The translations under genes were made by a program, and so were the position numbers. Below, in pieces: positions 25,469 through 34,347 of a stretch of 50,728 bases of DNA. The stretch spans positions 1-50,728 of the forward strand of contig NZ_CADIKL010000053.1 of the NCBI RefSeq assembly GCF_902859945.1. Direction: 5' to 3'. Position 1 is the first letter of the stretch, and each line of letters opens with the position of its first letter. The stretch is from Paraburkholderia caffeinitolerans (lineage in GTDB: Bacteria; Pseudomonadota; Gammaproteobacteria; Burkholderiales; Burkholderiaceae). The notes below the pieces were generated by a model. The model was not told where the DNA came from. It saw only the letters and a list, made by a program, of their open reading frames with translations, and made no database searches.

Positions 25469-27907
25469 TCAAGCTGCGGTATCGAGCGCCGGCAGCGACA
25501 TCGTCACCGTTGTGCCCTGGTCCGGCGCGCTCTCCACATGGATTTCGCCGCCGTGACGCGTCACCACCGTCTTCACGAACGCCATGCCGAGCCCGGCGCC
25601 GCTCACCTCGGGCCGCTGGCCCGCATGAAAACGCCGGAATGGCTGGAACAGCTTCGCCTGATCCTCGAGCGGAATGCCGTAGCCCTCGTCGCGAATCGAA
25701 CAGATCACGCGCGGGGCCTGGCCGTCCGCGACTGCGATACTACAGACAATCCTCGTTTCGGGTGGGCTGTATTTCACCGCGTTGTTCAGAATATTGACCA
25801 GGGCGCGCGTCATGAGCGAGCGGTCGGCGTTGATCCAGCCCATCTGCTCGCCGTCGGACGCCGTCTCGATCTGAATGTGCTTGGCGCTCGCCTGCGGCCA
25901 GACTTCGTCGCTCGCGTCGATGGCGAGCTCGGTCAGGCTGGTGGGCTCCAGCGCGTATTGCTGCGACTCGGCGCGGGCGAGTTGCACGAAGTCGTCGGCA
26001 AGGGTGAGCGAGCGGCGCGCGTAGCGCTCGATGCGGTCCATCACCTCGCGCACCGGCCCGGCGGTCAGCGTGCCACGCTCGCGCTCGGTCTCCACGAGCG
26101 CCACGATCGACGCCTGCGGCGAGCGCATGTCGTGCGACAGGAGACGCAGCGCGTGCTCGCGCTGGCGCTCGGCGTCGTGCAGCGCGGTCACGTCGACGAG
26201 GCCCGCGATCCAGCCCACCGCCTGCCCCTGCGCGTTGGTACAACTCGCGTAACGCAGCAGGTAGTCGCTGCCGTCGCGTGCGCGCACTTCCACGCCCCGC
26301 TCCATGAGTTGCGCAAACTCGCCGCGCGCGGGATCGAGCGGCGCGGGCCAGTGCGCATGCGCCAACGCGAGCGCCTCGGGGTTCGGGTCGATGGGCTTCA
26401 CGAGCGCGAGATCGCCGAACACTTCAGGCATTCCGCGCCCCTCGGCCGCGCTCACGTTCAGGTCGGAGAAATAGGCGCGCGCCGCGTGGTTGGCGATCAG
26501 CACCACACCGCGCAGGTCAGCGACGACGAGCGGCTCCGGCACCGAGTCGAGACTGTCCCAGACGAAGCGGCGCATGTCCTGCAGACGCTGCGCGGCTTGC
26601 GCCATCAGCGCCATCTGCTGGGCCAGCACGTCGCCGCCGAACTCGCGGGGCGGCGTGGGCGCTTCGGGCAGCAGATAAGGTTCGTCGGCGAGCTGGCGCA
26701 GTTCCTTGCGCAGATACGCCATCGTCATTTCGAGGCGCCGCCAGCTCCAGAGCGGGTAGACGAGTGCGAGCGCAACGATCGCCGGCACGGGTGGGAGCCA
26801 GATGCGTGCGTAATAGAGCAGCACGGCGCTGCCGGCCAGCGAGAGCAGCGCCAGCAGCGGCAACAGGAGCAGCGTGCGCAGCGGCGAATAGACGAGAAAC
26901 GCGTGCAGCAATAGCGCCAGCGGCAGCAGCGAGGCGAGCACCACGGCGATCGGCGAGGCCGGTTCGATGGCCGTGCCCGACAGCAGCGTATCGAGCGTGA
27001 GCGCGTGGATATAGACGCCGGGCAGCGGCCCGAGGGTGCCCGAGAGCGGCGTGGCGAAACGGTCGAACAAGCCCGATGCGGTCACGCCCACCAGCGCCAC
27101 GCGGCCGCGCAGCACGTCGGGCGGCACGCGGCCTTCGAGCACCTGCGAGAACGACACCTTGCGGTAAGCGTGCGTATTGGCGTTGAACGGCAGCAAAAAG
27201 CGCGCTTCGCTGTCCGGCTCGCTGGTGCGCGTGAGCCTGGCGTCGGCGGCAGTGGTCGCGGCGCTGCTCGCGCCGGCGAGATCGGGAAGCACGAGCGCGC
27301 CGGCGCGCACCGCGCGCCAGACCGGCACCATCAACTGGGGCCAGCGCTGCCGTGCGTCGCCCTCGAACATCGCGACGCTGCGCACGATGCCGTCGTTGTC
27401 GACTTCGAGGTTGATGTGGCCGAGACCCGCGGCGACCTCGGCGAGCGGCGCGACTGGCTTCTCGACCTCGCGATGGCCGTTGTCGGCCTCATTGGCGGGA
27501 GACAGCAGCACCGGCAGATACGAGGGCCGCTCGCGCAGCGCGGCGCCCAGGCGCGCATCGTCGGGCGAGGGCTCGGTGAAGAGCACGTCGTACACCACGG
27601 CGGCCACGCCCGCTTTCGCAAGACAGTCGACGAGTTGCGCGTGCACGCTGCGCGGCCAGGGCCAGCGCCCCAGCGCGGCAACGCTCTCATTGTCGATCTC
27701 GACGATCACGATGTCGGGGGAAACCGGCCGCTCGCGGGCCGCGAGAAAGCGGTCGTAAACGAGGTGATCGGCGCTAAGCGTCCAGTGCCCCACCACGCTC
27801 AGCAGCACGACGGCAATGCCGGCGCACGCCACGCCCAGCCACTCGAACAGAAAGCGCCGCCCGACCGGACGGCCGGGGCGGGAACGGCGGAATGCGCTCA
27901 CGCTCAT
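25469..27907 (-). CDS. CHASE2-PAS sensor histidine kinase
   Basis: The 812-residue kinase has one N-terminal transmembrane helix (about 20-40) and an extracytoplasmic CHASE2 domain (about 45-325; DIVIVEIDNESVAALGRWPWPRS and YDVLFTEP are typical). Three transmembrane helices follow (about 328-400), then a PAS region (about 450-560), HisKA with RLLSHDMRSP (phospho-His near 592) and a complete HATPase (NILNNAVKYSP, DEGYGIP, GAGLGMAFVK). ATG 27905-27907 follows GTGAGG; an alternative GTG at 27925 overlaps the preceding stop. It is the third gene of an operon with an OmpR-type regulator and a LysM-FecR protein. The signal is unknown. Confidence 0.92.
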   Translation of the reverse strand: MSVSAFRRSRPGRPVGRRFLFEWLGVACAGIAVVLLSVVGHWTLSADHLVYDRFLAARERPVSPDIVIVEIDNESVAALGRWPWPRSVHAQLVDCLAKAGVAAVVYDVLFTEPSPDDARLGAALRERPSYLPVLLSPANEADNGHREVEKPVAPLAEVAAGLGHINLEVDNDGIVRSVAMFEGDARQRWPQLMVPVWRAVRAGALVLPDLAGASSAATTAADARLTRTSEPDSEARFLLPFNANTHAYRKVSFSQVLEGRVPPDVLRGRVALVGVTASGLFDRFATPLSGTLGPLPGVYIHALTLDTLLSGTAIEPASPIAVVLASLLPLALLLHAFLVYSPLRTLLLLPLLALLSLAGSAVLLYYARIWLPPVPAIVALALVYPLWSWRRLEMTMAYLRKELRQLADEPYLLPEAPTPPREFGGDVLAQQMALMAQAAQRLQDMRRFVWDSLDSVPEPLVVADLRGVVLIANHAARAYFSDLNVSAAEGRGMPEVFGDLALVKPIDPNPEALALAHAHWPAPLDPARGEFAQLMERGVEVRARDGSDYLLRYASCTNAQGQAVGWIAGLVDVTALHDAERQREHALRLLSHDMRSPQASIVALVETERERGTLTAGPVREVMDRIERYARRSLTLADDFVQLARAESQQYALEPTSLTELAIDASDEVWPQASAKHIQIETASDGEQMGWINADRSLMTRALVNILNNAVKYSPPETRIVCSIAVADGQAPRVICSIRDEGYGIPLEDQAKLFQPFRRFHAGQRPEVSGAGLGMAFVKTVVTRHGGEIHVESAPDQGTTVTMSLPALDTAA

Positions 27908-27918
27908 GCGCGAGCGCC

Positions 27919-29448
27919 TCACCACTCGAGACGGAACGACTGTACCGGGCTGGCCTTCTGGAAGTACTTGCCGCCGTCGAACTGCTCGGCAATCACGGTC
28001 CAGTAGTAGACGCCCTTGGGCAGATCGCTGACGACGGCTTCGCCGTTCGTGATGTCGGTGCGGTCCACGAGCGGCGTGCGCAAGTCCTCCGAGGTGGCGA
28101 GCACGAAACGAAAACGCGTATTGGCGGCGCTGCGCTGGTCGACGAACCAGCGGAACGCATAGTCGCGCGTGCCTTCGACGCGCCCGGCCGACGCGCCCAG
28201 CGCGAGGCGCCGGCGCTGGACCGCGTAGGTCGACGGCATGCCTTCGAGGCCGTTCTCGTCGATGGCGGAAACGCGCGCGAAATACGTGCCGTCCTCGAGC
28301 GCGCCGATGACGACGTGCGGCCCATCGGAATGCGTGTCGCGAATCAGGTCCAACAGGCCCGCGTCGCGGCCGATCTGTACGTGATAGCTGTGCGCACCGG
28401 TAACGGGCGCAATATCGAACGCAACGGTTTCGTCGTCCTGGACCTTCCCCGGGTTGCGCAGATCGGGCGCGTCGAGCAGCGCGACGGGCGCGCCCACGGC
28501 GCCGCCCGCGAGCGTGAGGCTGCCGTGGCGCGCCGCGACGAGCTGCGAGGAAGCCGCGAGCGGCGTGCCCGGCGCGGGCGCGACAGACGCGGCCGGGGCG
28601 CGCGACGCCGCGTCCACACCCACCGCGCCCTCGATCACTTCAACCGCCGTCGAGCCCTTGTCGCCGTCGTAATTCACGCGAAAGCTCGTGCCGCGCACGC
28701 CCGCCACCACCGAAGGCGAACGGATCTGGAAGCGGTCGTCCTTGCGCGTGGCCTTGGTGACCTCGGTATTCACCTGGCCGCGATGGAGATTGACCACGCG
28801 ATCGGTCGAGCCGGTGAGCGCGGTCTGGCGCAGCGTGGAGAGATCGAGCGAGGCGCCCGGCGGGATGACGATATGCGAACCATCGGCGAGTTCGAGCGTG
28901 GCGAAGCCGTTCTCGCCGGTCTGCACGCGGTCGCCTTCGACGAGCGTGCCGCCGACGACGAGCGGCAGCATCGGCCCCTTGCCGAACGCATGGCTCGCCG
29001 GCCCCGAAGTGGCGATCACGCGCGCGCTCAAGTGGTCCTGGCGCAGCAACGCAACCGGCACGCGCAGCGAGGTGCCCGGCTGCAGCCGGCGCGGCGCGCT
29101 CACGCGGTTGATGCGCGCGACCTTGGTCCAGTCGGCGGGATTGCGTAGATAGCGCGTGGCGATGTCGTAGAGCGAATCGCCGGGCCGCGTGACGTAGACG
29201 GCCATTTCGGTCGCCTGCGGGTTCGGCTTGCGGGCTTCGGCGCGGCCCACGGCGGGCAGCAGACCCAACGCGAGCGCACAGGCAATCGCGCAGGCAAGTG
29301 GGGAGCGCGCGGCTGCGCGTGGTGCCCACGGTGCGCCCGGAACGGTTTGCGGACCGGCAGGATTGGGCCAGGACAGCGCGACGGAAAGCGTCACGCGCCC
29401 GGGCGCGGCGCAATACCCAGCAGGAATCGCCGAATACGCGCCCCTCAC
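27919..29448 (-). CDS. Exported LysM-FecR domain protein
   Basis: The 509-residue protein starts at GTG 29446-29448, overlapping the response-regulator stop as GTGA. A hydrophobic export segment (about 50-70, ending AVGRAEA) lies unusually far from this start, so a shorter form is possible. Domains in order are LysM (about 84-130, YVTRPGDSLYDIATRYLRNP), which in the family binds peptidoglycan; FecR (about 170-275, GENGFATLELADGSHIVIPPG and SPSVVAGVRGTSFRV); and two beta-rich fibronectin-like stretches (about 330-505). It sits between the partner response regulator and the CHASE2 kinase and is a likely periplasmic sensor partner. Confidence 0.88.
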   Translation of the reverse strand: MRGAYSAIPAGYCAAPGRVTLSVALSWPNPAGPQTVPGAPWAPRAAARSPLACAIACALALGLLPAVGRAEARKPNPQATEMAVYVTRPGDSLYDIATRYLRNPADWTKVARINRVSAPRRLQPGTSLRVPVALLRQDHLSARVIATSGPASHAFGKGPMLPLVVGGTLVEGDRVQTGENGFATLELADGSHIVIPPGASLDLSTLRQTALTGSTDRVVNLHRGQVNTEVTKATRKDDRFQIRSPSVVAGVRGTSFRVNYDGDKGSTAVEVIEGAVGVDAASRAPAASVAPAPGTPLAASSQLVAARHGSLTLAGGAVGAPVALLDAPDLRNPGKVQDDETVAFDIAPVTGAHSYHVQIGRDAGLLDLIRDTHSDGPHVVIGALEDGTYFARVSAIDENGLEGMPSTYAVQRRRLALGASAGRVEGTRDYAFRWFVDQRSAANTRFRFVLATSEDLRTPLVDRTDITNGEAVVSDLPKGVYYWTVIAEQFDGGKYFQKASPVQSFRLEW

Positions 29449-30143
29449 GCCGCATCCCCCTCGATGCGTTCGAGCCGGTAGCCGTAGCCGTAGATCGGCG
29501 TGAGGCGATAGCCGTTTTCGGGGCGCAAGCCGAGCTTCGAGCGCAGCATGGAGACGTGCGTGTCCATGGTGCGCGACGGGATATCGTCCGACTGCTTCCA
29601 GATCACGTCGAGAATGTGCGCGCGCGAAAGCGGCCGGCTCAGATGCTGGAACAGCAGCAGCGCAAGCTCGAATTCTTTTTGCGTGAGCGCCACCTGCTTG
29701 CCGCCGACCGACGCCTGGCGCGACTTCAGATCGAATTCGTATTCGCCGAAGACTTCTTTCTGCGTCGGCGCGTGCAGCTGATACGCGCGGCGCAGCAGCG
29801 ACGCCACGCGCGCGAGCAGGACCGGCGCGGAGACCGGCTTGACCACGTAGTCGTCGGCGCCGCTGTTGAGCATCAGCGCGATGTCGACTTCGCGGCTGCG
29901 GCTCGTCATGAACAGCACGGGCAAGCGCGTGGACAGGCTCTGGCGGACCCAGTGCAGGACCTCATCGCCGGCCATGTCGGGAACGTTCCAGTCGAGCACG
30001 AGCAAGTCGAACGTCTGCCGCCGGAGCTGCTTGACGAGCTCCCCTCCCTTGGCGAACGCGTGGCAGACGTGGCCAGCCGCGCTCAGCGTCTGGCAGACGA
30101 AATCGGTCTGTGCCGGATCGTCGTCGAGTACTGCGATTCTCAT
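29445..30143 (-). CDS. OmpR/PhoB-family response regulator
   Basis: The 232-residue regulator has a receiver domain with acidic pocket DDD (7-9), phosphoacceptor D51 in LLVLDWNVPD, the switch T/S in LFMTSRS and the conserved lysine in VVKPVSAP. A winged-helix DNA-binding domain follows (about 130-228), ending YRLTPIYGYGYRLERI. ATG 30141-30143 with AGGA upstream is preferred over a GTG four codons earlier. It leads the operon with the FecR and CHASE2 kinase genes and is the likely phosphotransfer partner of that kinase. Confidence 0.94.
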   Translation of the reverse strand: MRIAVLDDDPAQTDFVCQTLSAAGHVCHAFAKGGELVKQLRRQTFDLLVLDWNVPDMAGDEVLHWVRQSLSTRLPVLFMTSRSREVDIALMLNSGADDYVVKPVSAPVLLARVASLLRRAYQLHAPTQKEVFGEYEFDLKSRQASVGGKQVALTQKEFELALLLFQHLSRPLSRAHILDVIWKQSDDIPSRTMDTHVSMLRSKLGLRPENGYRLTPIYGYGYRLERIEGDAA

Positions 30144-31057
30144 AATGTCCTGCACCCAGTGTCGTTATTCATCTTCCCGGGATGGGCTGGCCCGGCAAGG
30201 CCCGACCATCACCCCCTATCCCGTGCCGAGCAGCCGATGCTGCACAGCCCGGGCGCCACTCTCGCCGCGTCTCGAAACAAACGGGCACGCGCCACGCAGC
30301 AATGTGGCTGAAAGAGATCGGGAACCAGTTTTTGCTCATGGTAGTCGAAAACGTCCCCCATTGAACGCCGCGCGGCCTTGCGTCTCCGGCTTGCACCGCG
30401 CGCGCCCGGCAGCACGGCCCCACGCGCAGCTCGCACGGTGCATGCGTGAACAGGACCTCATGATGAAAAACGAGTGGCGACAGCCGCGGGCCGCGCACTG
30501 CGAGGTCTCCGGCGTCCTCCCCACGGACTAGGACCGCCGGCGCAAGCGCCGCCGGACCGGCGCGTCACGCACGAGCGGGCATCACCGCCCGACACCCGCT
30601 CTAGACCGCAGCCGATCACACCATGGCGTTTCCCGCCGCCATCGCCACTCCTGGTACTTCCAGGCGCTGTCTTCCAGCGTTATCCGGCGAACTCGGGTCC
30701 GCTCTGATTTCCTCACTACCGGCGCGTCGCCGTGTCCCGACCGCGCCGGCCCCCGTAGCCGAATTCCTTGCCAAGTGCGCGTGAGCCGCGCACCCCATCC
30801 TGCGCGGTCCATACCTCGACACGCCGCTACAAGCTATTGTGGCGGCAAGCTCGTAAAGCTACTGTCAGGGATTGTTAAATCGACGGGGCGCGGTTGTCGG
30901 CTAGCTCGGACGTGGGCGCTCGGCCACGATTGATCCTTACGCAATGTCAACGGTGGGCATGCCGGCACACTTGATATGGAATCCAAATTAATCACGCCGG
31001 CCGTGAACGGACAAGAGCGCCCATTGCAGGCGCCCTTGCTGGCTCACACGGAAGCGC
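30144..31057. other. About 0.9 kb without a recognisable gene
   Basis: Between the response-regulator start and the SH3-protein stop I find no frame with family resemblance or convincing coding character. The regulator's promoter must lie in its left end. A 23-codon frame with AGGACCTC ahead of it (30460-30531, plus strand) is followed by the tight hairpin CGGCGC-AA-GCGCCG, but no gene lies downstream. An inverted repeat AAGAGCGCC/GGCGCCCTT (31013-31021 with 31029-31037) just past the SH3-protein gene may help end its transcript. The stretch may be a decayed gene or an untranslated RNA region. Confidence 0.5.
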
Positions 31058-31996
31058 TCAGTACTGCTGCCGCTGGTCGCCCCTGCCCCCGCCCTGACTG
31101 GACGGATGGCCGCCTTGCTGCGGCGCCTCGGGACGGCCGTGCTCGGCCTGCGGCTCTGGCGGGCGGCCACCGCCAGGCGGCTGGCCGGGCGCGTGATTGA
31201 ACGCGGGCGCGGGTCCCTGCGCGGGCGGACGGCCCATATTCGGTTGCGGCATGGGTGGGTGCGATGGGTTGACCACCTGCGCGGGCGGGCGCGGCGGTTC
31301 GACCGGCGGGCGCTGCATTTCAGCAGGCGGACGCGGCGCGGCAACCGGCGGGCCGCCGTTCACGGGCGGCCGGCCATGAACCGGTGGCGCTTCGTTGCCA
31401 GGCATGCGCGGCGGTTCGGGCGGACGCCCCGCGCCCGGTGGCGGAGCGCCGTTGACGGGCGGACGCGCTCCGCCGGGCGGAGGGGGCGGTGGCCGCCCTT
31501 CGCCGCCTGCCGGCCCGCCGTGAAACCGCTGCGGTTCCGGCGGGCGCCCGCGCCCCGGCGGCGGCGCATGCGCCCAACGATCGCGGTCGCCATACCAGGG
31601 CCGGTCGCGATAAAAGCTGCCCCAGTACGCCCCCACGGAAAACGTGATGATCGGCAGGCCGATGACCGCGCCATAGCCCGTCAGCGGCACGTACGCGCCT
31701 TGATATGGATAGCTGAGATAGTCCGCATAGATCCAGCCGCGCAAGCCCGGTAGCGCGACGTCGCACCACGAGTAGTCGTTCACGCAACCCATCACGGTGA
31801 CCGGCACGTTGGGGCCGAGTTCGCTCACCACCGGGTAGGCGTCGGAAGGCCCGGCGAACAGATCGACAGGCTCGCTCGTATAGGCCTGGGTCTGCGCGCG
31901 AACGCCTGACGCCGCGAACGCCAGCCCCGCGGCCACGCAGACCGTCGCGAGCGGCAAGGCCAGCCCGCGCGGCGGTTTCGTATATCGACTTGTCAT
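31058..31996 (-). CDS. Exported SH3-domain protein with long proline-rich tail
   Basis: The 312-residue product starts at ATG 31994-31996 with RBS GAGGGGAG. It has a signal peptide (cleavage near GVRAQ), a bacterial SH3 domain (about 35-100: YTSEPVDLFAGPSDAYPVVSELG and WCDVALPGLRGWIYADYL), a short Gly/aromatic segment, then about 170 residues of Pro/Gly/Arg repeats such as GRPPEP and GGPPVAAP. The SH3 part may bind the cell wall; the tail is disordered. Such proteins are common in Burkholderia and of unknown function. An upstream in-frame ATG at 32083 is disfavoured because it adds 29 residues before the signal peptide. Confidence 0.85.
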   Translation of the reverse strand: MTSRYTKPPRGLALPLATVCVAAGLAFAASGVRAQTQAYTSEPVDLFAGPSDAYPVVSELGPNVPVTVMGCVNDYSWCDVALPGLRGWIYADYLSYPYQGAYVPLTGYGAVIGLPIITFSVGAYWGSFYRDRPWYGDRDRWAHAPPPGRGRPPEPQRFHGGPAGGEGRPPPPPPGGARPPVNGAPPPGAGRPPEPPRMPGNEAPPVHGRPPVNGGPPVAAPRPPAEMQRPPVEPPRPPAQVVNPSHPPMPQPNMGRPPAQGPAPAFNHAPGQPPGGGRPPEPQAEHGRPEAPQQGGHPSSQGGGRGDQRQQY

Positions 31997-32116
31997 GCTC
32001 CCCTCTTTTCTTCTGTGACTATGCACAAGAGTGAGCATATTCCGTTCCTCGACAGCGCGCGTGCCGGCAAATCGCGCCGACAATCCATATGTTTTTCATA
32101 TGAATAAGCTATTGAA

Positions 32117-32135
32117 TCGATATTTTACATATCGA
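32117..32135. promoter_or_regulatory. Perfect dyad upstream of the MFS gene
   Basis: TCGATAT-N5-ATATCGA is a perfect 7-bp inverted repeat, 90 nt upstream of the MFS start codon. Positions 32121-32135 match 40810-40824, in the LysR/molybdenum-hydroxylase gap, in 14 of 15 bases. A second dyad, CATATG twice with TTTTT between (32086-32102), lies next to it. Both suggest a regulated promoter; the regulator is inferred to be the LysR protein at 39860-40777. Confidence 0.6.
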
Positions 32136-32224
32136 AACCGGTTCCCTACTATCGGGTGAGCCCCGCGATGCGCGCGCCGCCCCGGCAACGCGCCGCGATG
32201 GCTGTGCTTCGCAAGGGGACCCCG

Positions 32225-33472
32225 ATGAAGAAAAATACCGGCCTCACGCGCGGCATGGCGGCGCTGTTCGCCATCGCCTGTGGCGTGATCGTCGCCAACG
32301 TTTATTACGCGCAGCCGCTGCTCGCGACGATCGCTGCCGCGTTCGGCCGCCCAGTCTCCGATCTCGGCTATCTGGTCACGCTCACGCAGCTCGGCTACGC
32401 CGCCGGCTTCGTGCTGATCGTGCCGCTCGGCGACGTGGTCGACCGCCGCGCGCTGGTGTTGCGGCTGCTCGCCGTGAACGTCGCCGCGCTCGGCATCATC
32501 GTTTTCAGTCCGAACTATCTGGTCTTCGCCGCCGGCTGCATGCTGGTCGGCTTCACGTCCTGCTCGACGCAGATCCTGATTCCGATGGCGGCGTCGCTCG
32601 CGGACCCAGCCTCGCGCGGGCGCGCAGTCGGCGTGGTGATGAGCGGGCTGCTGCTCGGCGTGCTGCTCGCGCGCATCGTGGCGGGCTATGTCGCGTACTG
32701 GGCGGGCTGGCGCGCGATCTTTGCGATTGCGATAGGGGCCAGCGTCGCCATCGCCGTGGTGCTCGCAATGGTGCTGCCCAGGAACACGCAGCCCCTTACT
32801 CACATTACGCACATTACGCCCGTTACGCCTGTTACGCCCGTGCGCTACGCGCGCCTGCTCGCATCGCTCGCGCAACTCATGCGCCACGAACCGCTGCTGG
32901 TGCTGCGCTCGGTTTATGGCGCGCTCGCGTTCGCGTGCTTCAGCGTGGTGTGGACCGGGCTTACCTTCGTGCTGAGCCGCGCGCCCTATGGGTACGACGA
33001 TGCGCAGATCGGGCTATTCGGTATCGTGGGCGTGATCGGTGCGCTCGCGGCGCACCCGGCCGGCCGGCTCGTCGACCTCGGCCACGAGAACAAGGCAACC
33101 GGCGCGTTCGCCGCGACGCTGCTGATCTCGTTCGCGCTGCTCGCGGGCGGCGGCGCTTCGCTGCCACTGCTGATTGTCGGCACGCTGCTGCTCGACGTGG
33201 GCGTGCAAGGGCTGCACATTGCGAACCAGAGCGTGATTTTCGAAATCGACGCCACCGCGCGCAGCCGCATCATGACCGCGTATCTGGCGAGCTATTTCCT
33301 TGGCGGTGCGCTGGGTTCGAGCGCGGCGGGCGCCGCGTATGCGGCCGAAGGCTGGCTTGGCGTGTGCGCGGCGGGCGGCGCGCTTGCGGGCACGGCATTG
33401 CTCGTGTGGATTGGCGCGCAAAGCGTGGGGAAATCGCGACTGGCCGGGCAATCGACGGCTTCGCGGAAGTGA
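32225..33472 (+). CDS. MFS transporter (DHA/AraJ-type)
   Basis: The 415-residue protein has twelve predicted helices and the MFS loop 2-3 signature as PLGDVVDRRALVLRL. MAALFAIACGVIVANVYYAQPLLATIA at the N-terminus is typical of drug/metabolite:H+ antiporters related to YdeR/AraJ. The start ATG 32225 follows AAGGGGA. The central cytoplasmic loop contains a 9-bp tandem repeat encoding HIT-HIT-PVT-PVT (32801-32836). A dyad shared with the molybdenum hydroxylase promoter region lies upstream, so it may export or import a compound of the neighbouring catabolic cluster. That link is inference. Confidence 0.9.
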   Translation: MKKNTGLTRGMAALFAIACGVIVANVYYAQPLLATIAAAFGRPVSDLGYLVTLTQLGYAAGFVLIVPLGDVVDRRALVLRLLAVNVAALGIIVFSPNYLVFAAGCMLVGFTSCSTQILIPMAASLADPASRGRAVGVVMSGLLLGVLLARIVAGYVAYWAGWRAIFAIAIGASVAIAVVLAMVLPRNTQPLTHITHITPVTPVTPVRYARLLASLAQLMRHEPLLVLRSVYGALAFACFSVVWTGLTFVLSRAPYGYDDAQIGLFGIVGVIGALAAHPAGRLVDLGHENKATGAFAATLLISFALLAGGGASLPLLIVGTLLLDVGVQGLHIANQSVIFEIDATARSRIMTAYLASYFLGGALGSSAAGAAYAAEGWLGVCAAGGALAGTALLVWIGAQSVGKSRLAGQSTASRK

Positions 33473-33493
33473 ACGGCTGTCAATGCTGAAACG

Positions 33494-33527
33494 CGCAGAA
33501 ACGCCCAGCATGCCGGGCGTTTCTGCG
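33494..33527. terminator. Bidirectional terminator between MFS gene and catabolic operon
   Basis: CGCAGAAACGCCC (33494-33506) and GGGCGTTTCTGCG (33515-33527) pair perfectly over 13 bp with an 8-nt loop. The two convergent genes end 21 nt to the left and 17 nt to the right, so it should terminate both transcripts. Confidence 0.85.
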
Positions 33528-33544
33528 TGAAAACTCGCTGAAGC

Positions 33545-34273
33545 TCAAACCACTTCCTGGAACAGCCGGCCCCAGCCGCGAACCTCGCGCGTGTCCACGC
33601 CCACCATCCGCAACGACTTCCATACCGCCGTCGCCACCGTGTCGTAGATGGGAATGCCGGTCTCGGCCTCCAACGCCTCGACCAGCGGCGCGGCACGCAG
33701 GTTCGTGCAGAACGTCGTGATGGCCTGCGGCTTCGCGCGAGCAACCTCGCGCACCGCCGTGCGGATCTGCTCATCGGTCACTTCGGCGAAACTGTAGTTC
33801 ACCTGCAGCCCGAGATGCTGTTCAGCCACGCACTCGAAATCGTGCCGCCCGTAGTTATCGACGATCTTGCACTGCACATCCTCGAGATACGGCGTCGCAA
33901 GGCCGAAGCGGCGCGCACCCGTGCGCTCGAGAATCTCGTTGAGCGCGAGCACCGACGTGGTCGCCGGCACGCCGGTGGCCTCGGTGATACGCCGGCACAG
34001 TTCGCGGTCGCCGTCGAAGCCGAGCCAGCCCGCCGAGGTTCCGCTCCAGGCGATCACGTCGACGCGCGCATCGGCGAGCAGACGCGCCGCGTCGACGATC
34101 TTGTCGAATTCGAACTGGCCGGTCGCGCGCGCGCCCAGCGAAATCTCCGTCACCGGAAAGCGCGAAAAATGCGCGCTGACGCCAGGCAAGCCGGCAACCA
34201 TTGCGCTGGTAAGCGGCTCGAGCACCGTGTTCGACGACGGTGTCAACATGCCGAGATGGATTCGTTTTGTCAT
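33545..34273 (-). CDS. Asp/Glu racemase superfamily protein, arylmalonate decarboxylase-like
   Basis: The 242-residue protein belongs to the superfamily of maleate isomerase, hydantoin racemase and arylmalonate decarboxylase. The first active-site position, cysteine in the racemases and isomerases, is here IAWSGTSAGW (S77-G-T-S80), like the GTS oxyanion motif of arylmalonate decarboxylase. The second keeps its cysteine (TTFCTNLRAAP, C189). The C-terminus RGWGRLFQE also recalls that enzyme. This points to a decarboxylase or one-base enzyme rather than a maleate isomerase; the substrate is unknown. It is the last gene of the operon, before a terminator. The ATG at 34271-34273 starts the family-typical TKRIHLGMLTPSSN. 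Confidence 0.85.
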   Translation of the reverse strand: MTKRIHLGMLTPSSNTVLEPLTSAMVAGLPGVSAHFSRFPVTEISLGARATGQFEFDKIVDAARLLADARVDVIAWSGTSAGWLGFDGDRELCRRITEATGVPATTSVLALNEILERTGARRFGLATPYLEDVQCKIVDNYGRHDFECVAEQHLGLQVNYSFAEVTDEQIRTAVREVARAKPQAITTFCTNLRAAPLVEALEAETGIPIYDTVATAVWKSLRMVGVDTREVRGWGRLFQEVV

Positions 34274-34347
34274 TGAATCAATGCTCCATGGCATCGGGCG
34301 AAATTCAACGTCGCCCAATGCCAGTCAAATAACGGTTGTGGGATCGA

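Noticed and set aside
24485..26914. 809-codon open frame on the plus strand
   Set aside because: It lies opposite the CHASE2 kinase, is Arg/His/Ala-rich with no family motif, and is an antisense artefact of high GC3.
30460..30531. 23-codon frame with AGGACCTC ahead of it, as a small gene
   Set aside because: No homolog recognised, no downstream gene for a leader role; kept only as an observation on the geneless stretch.
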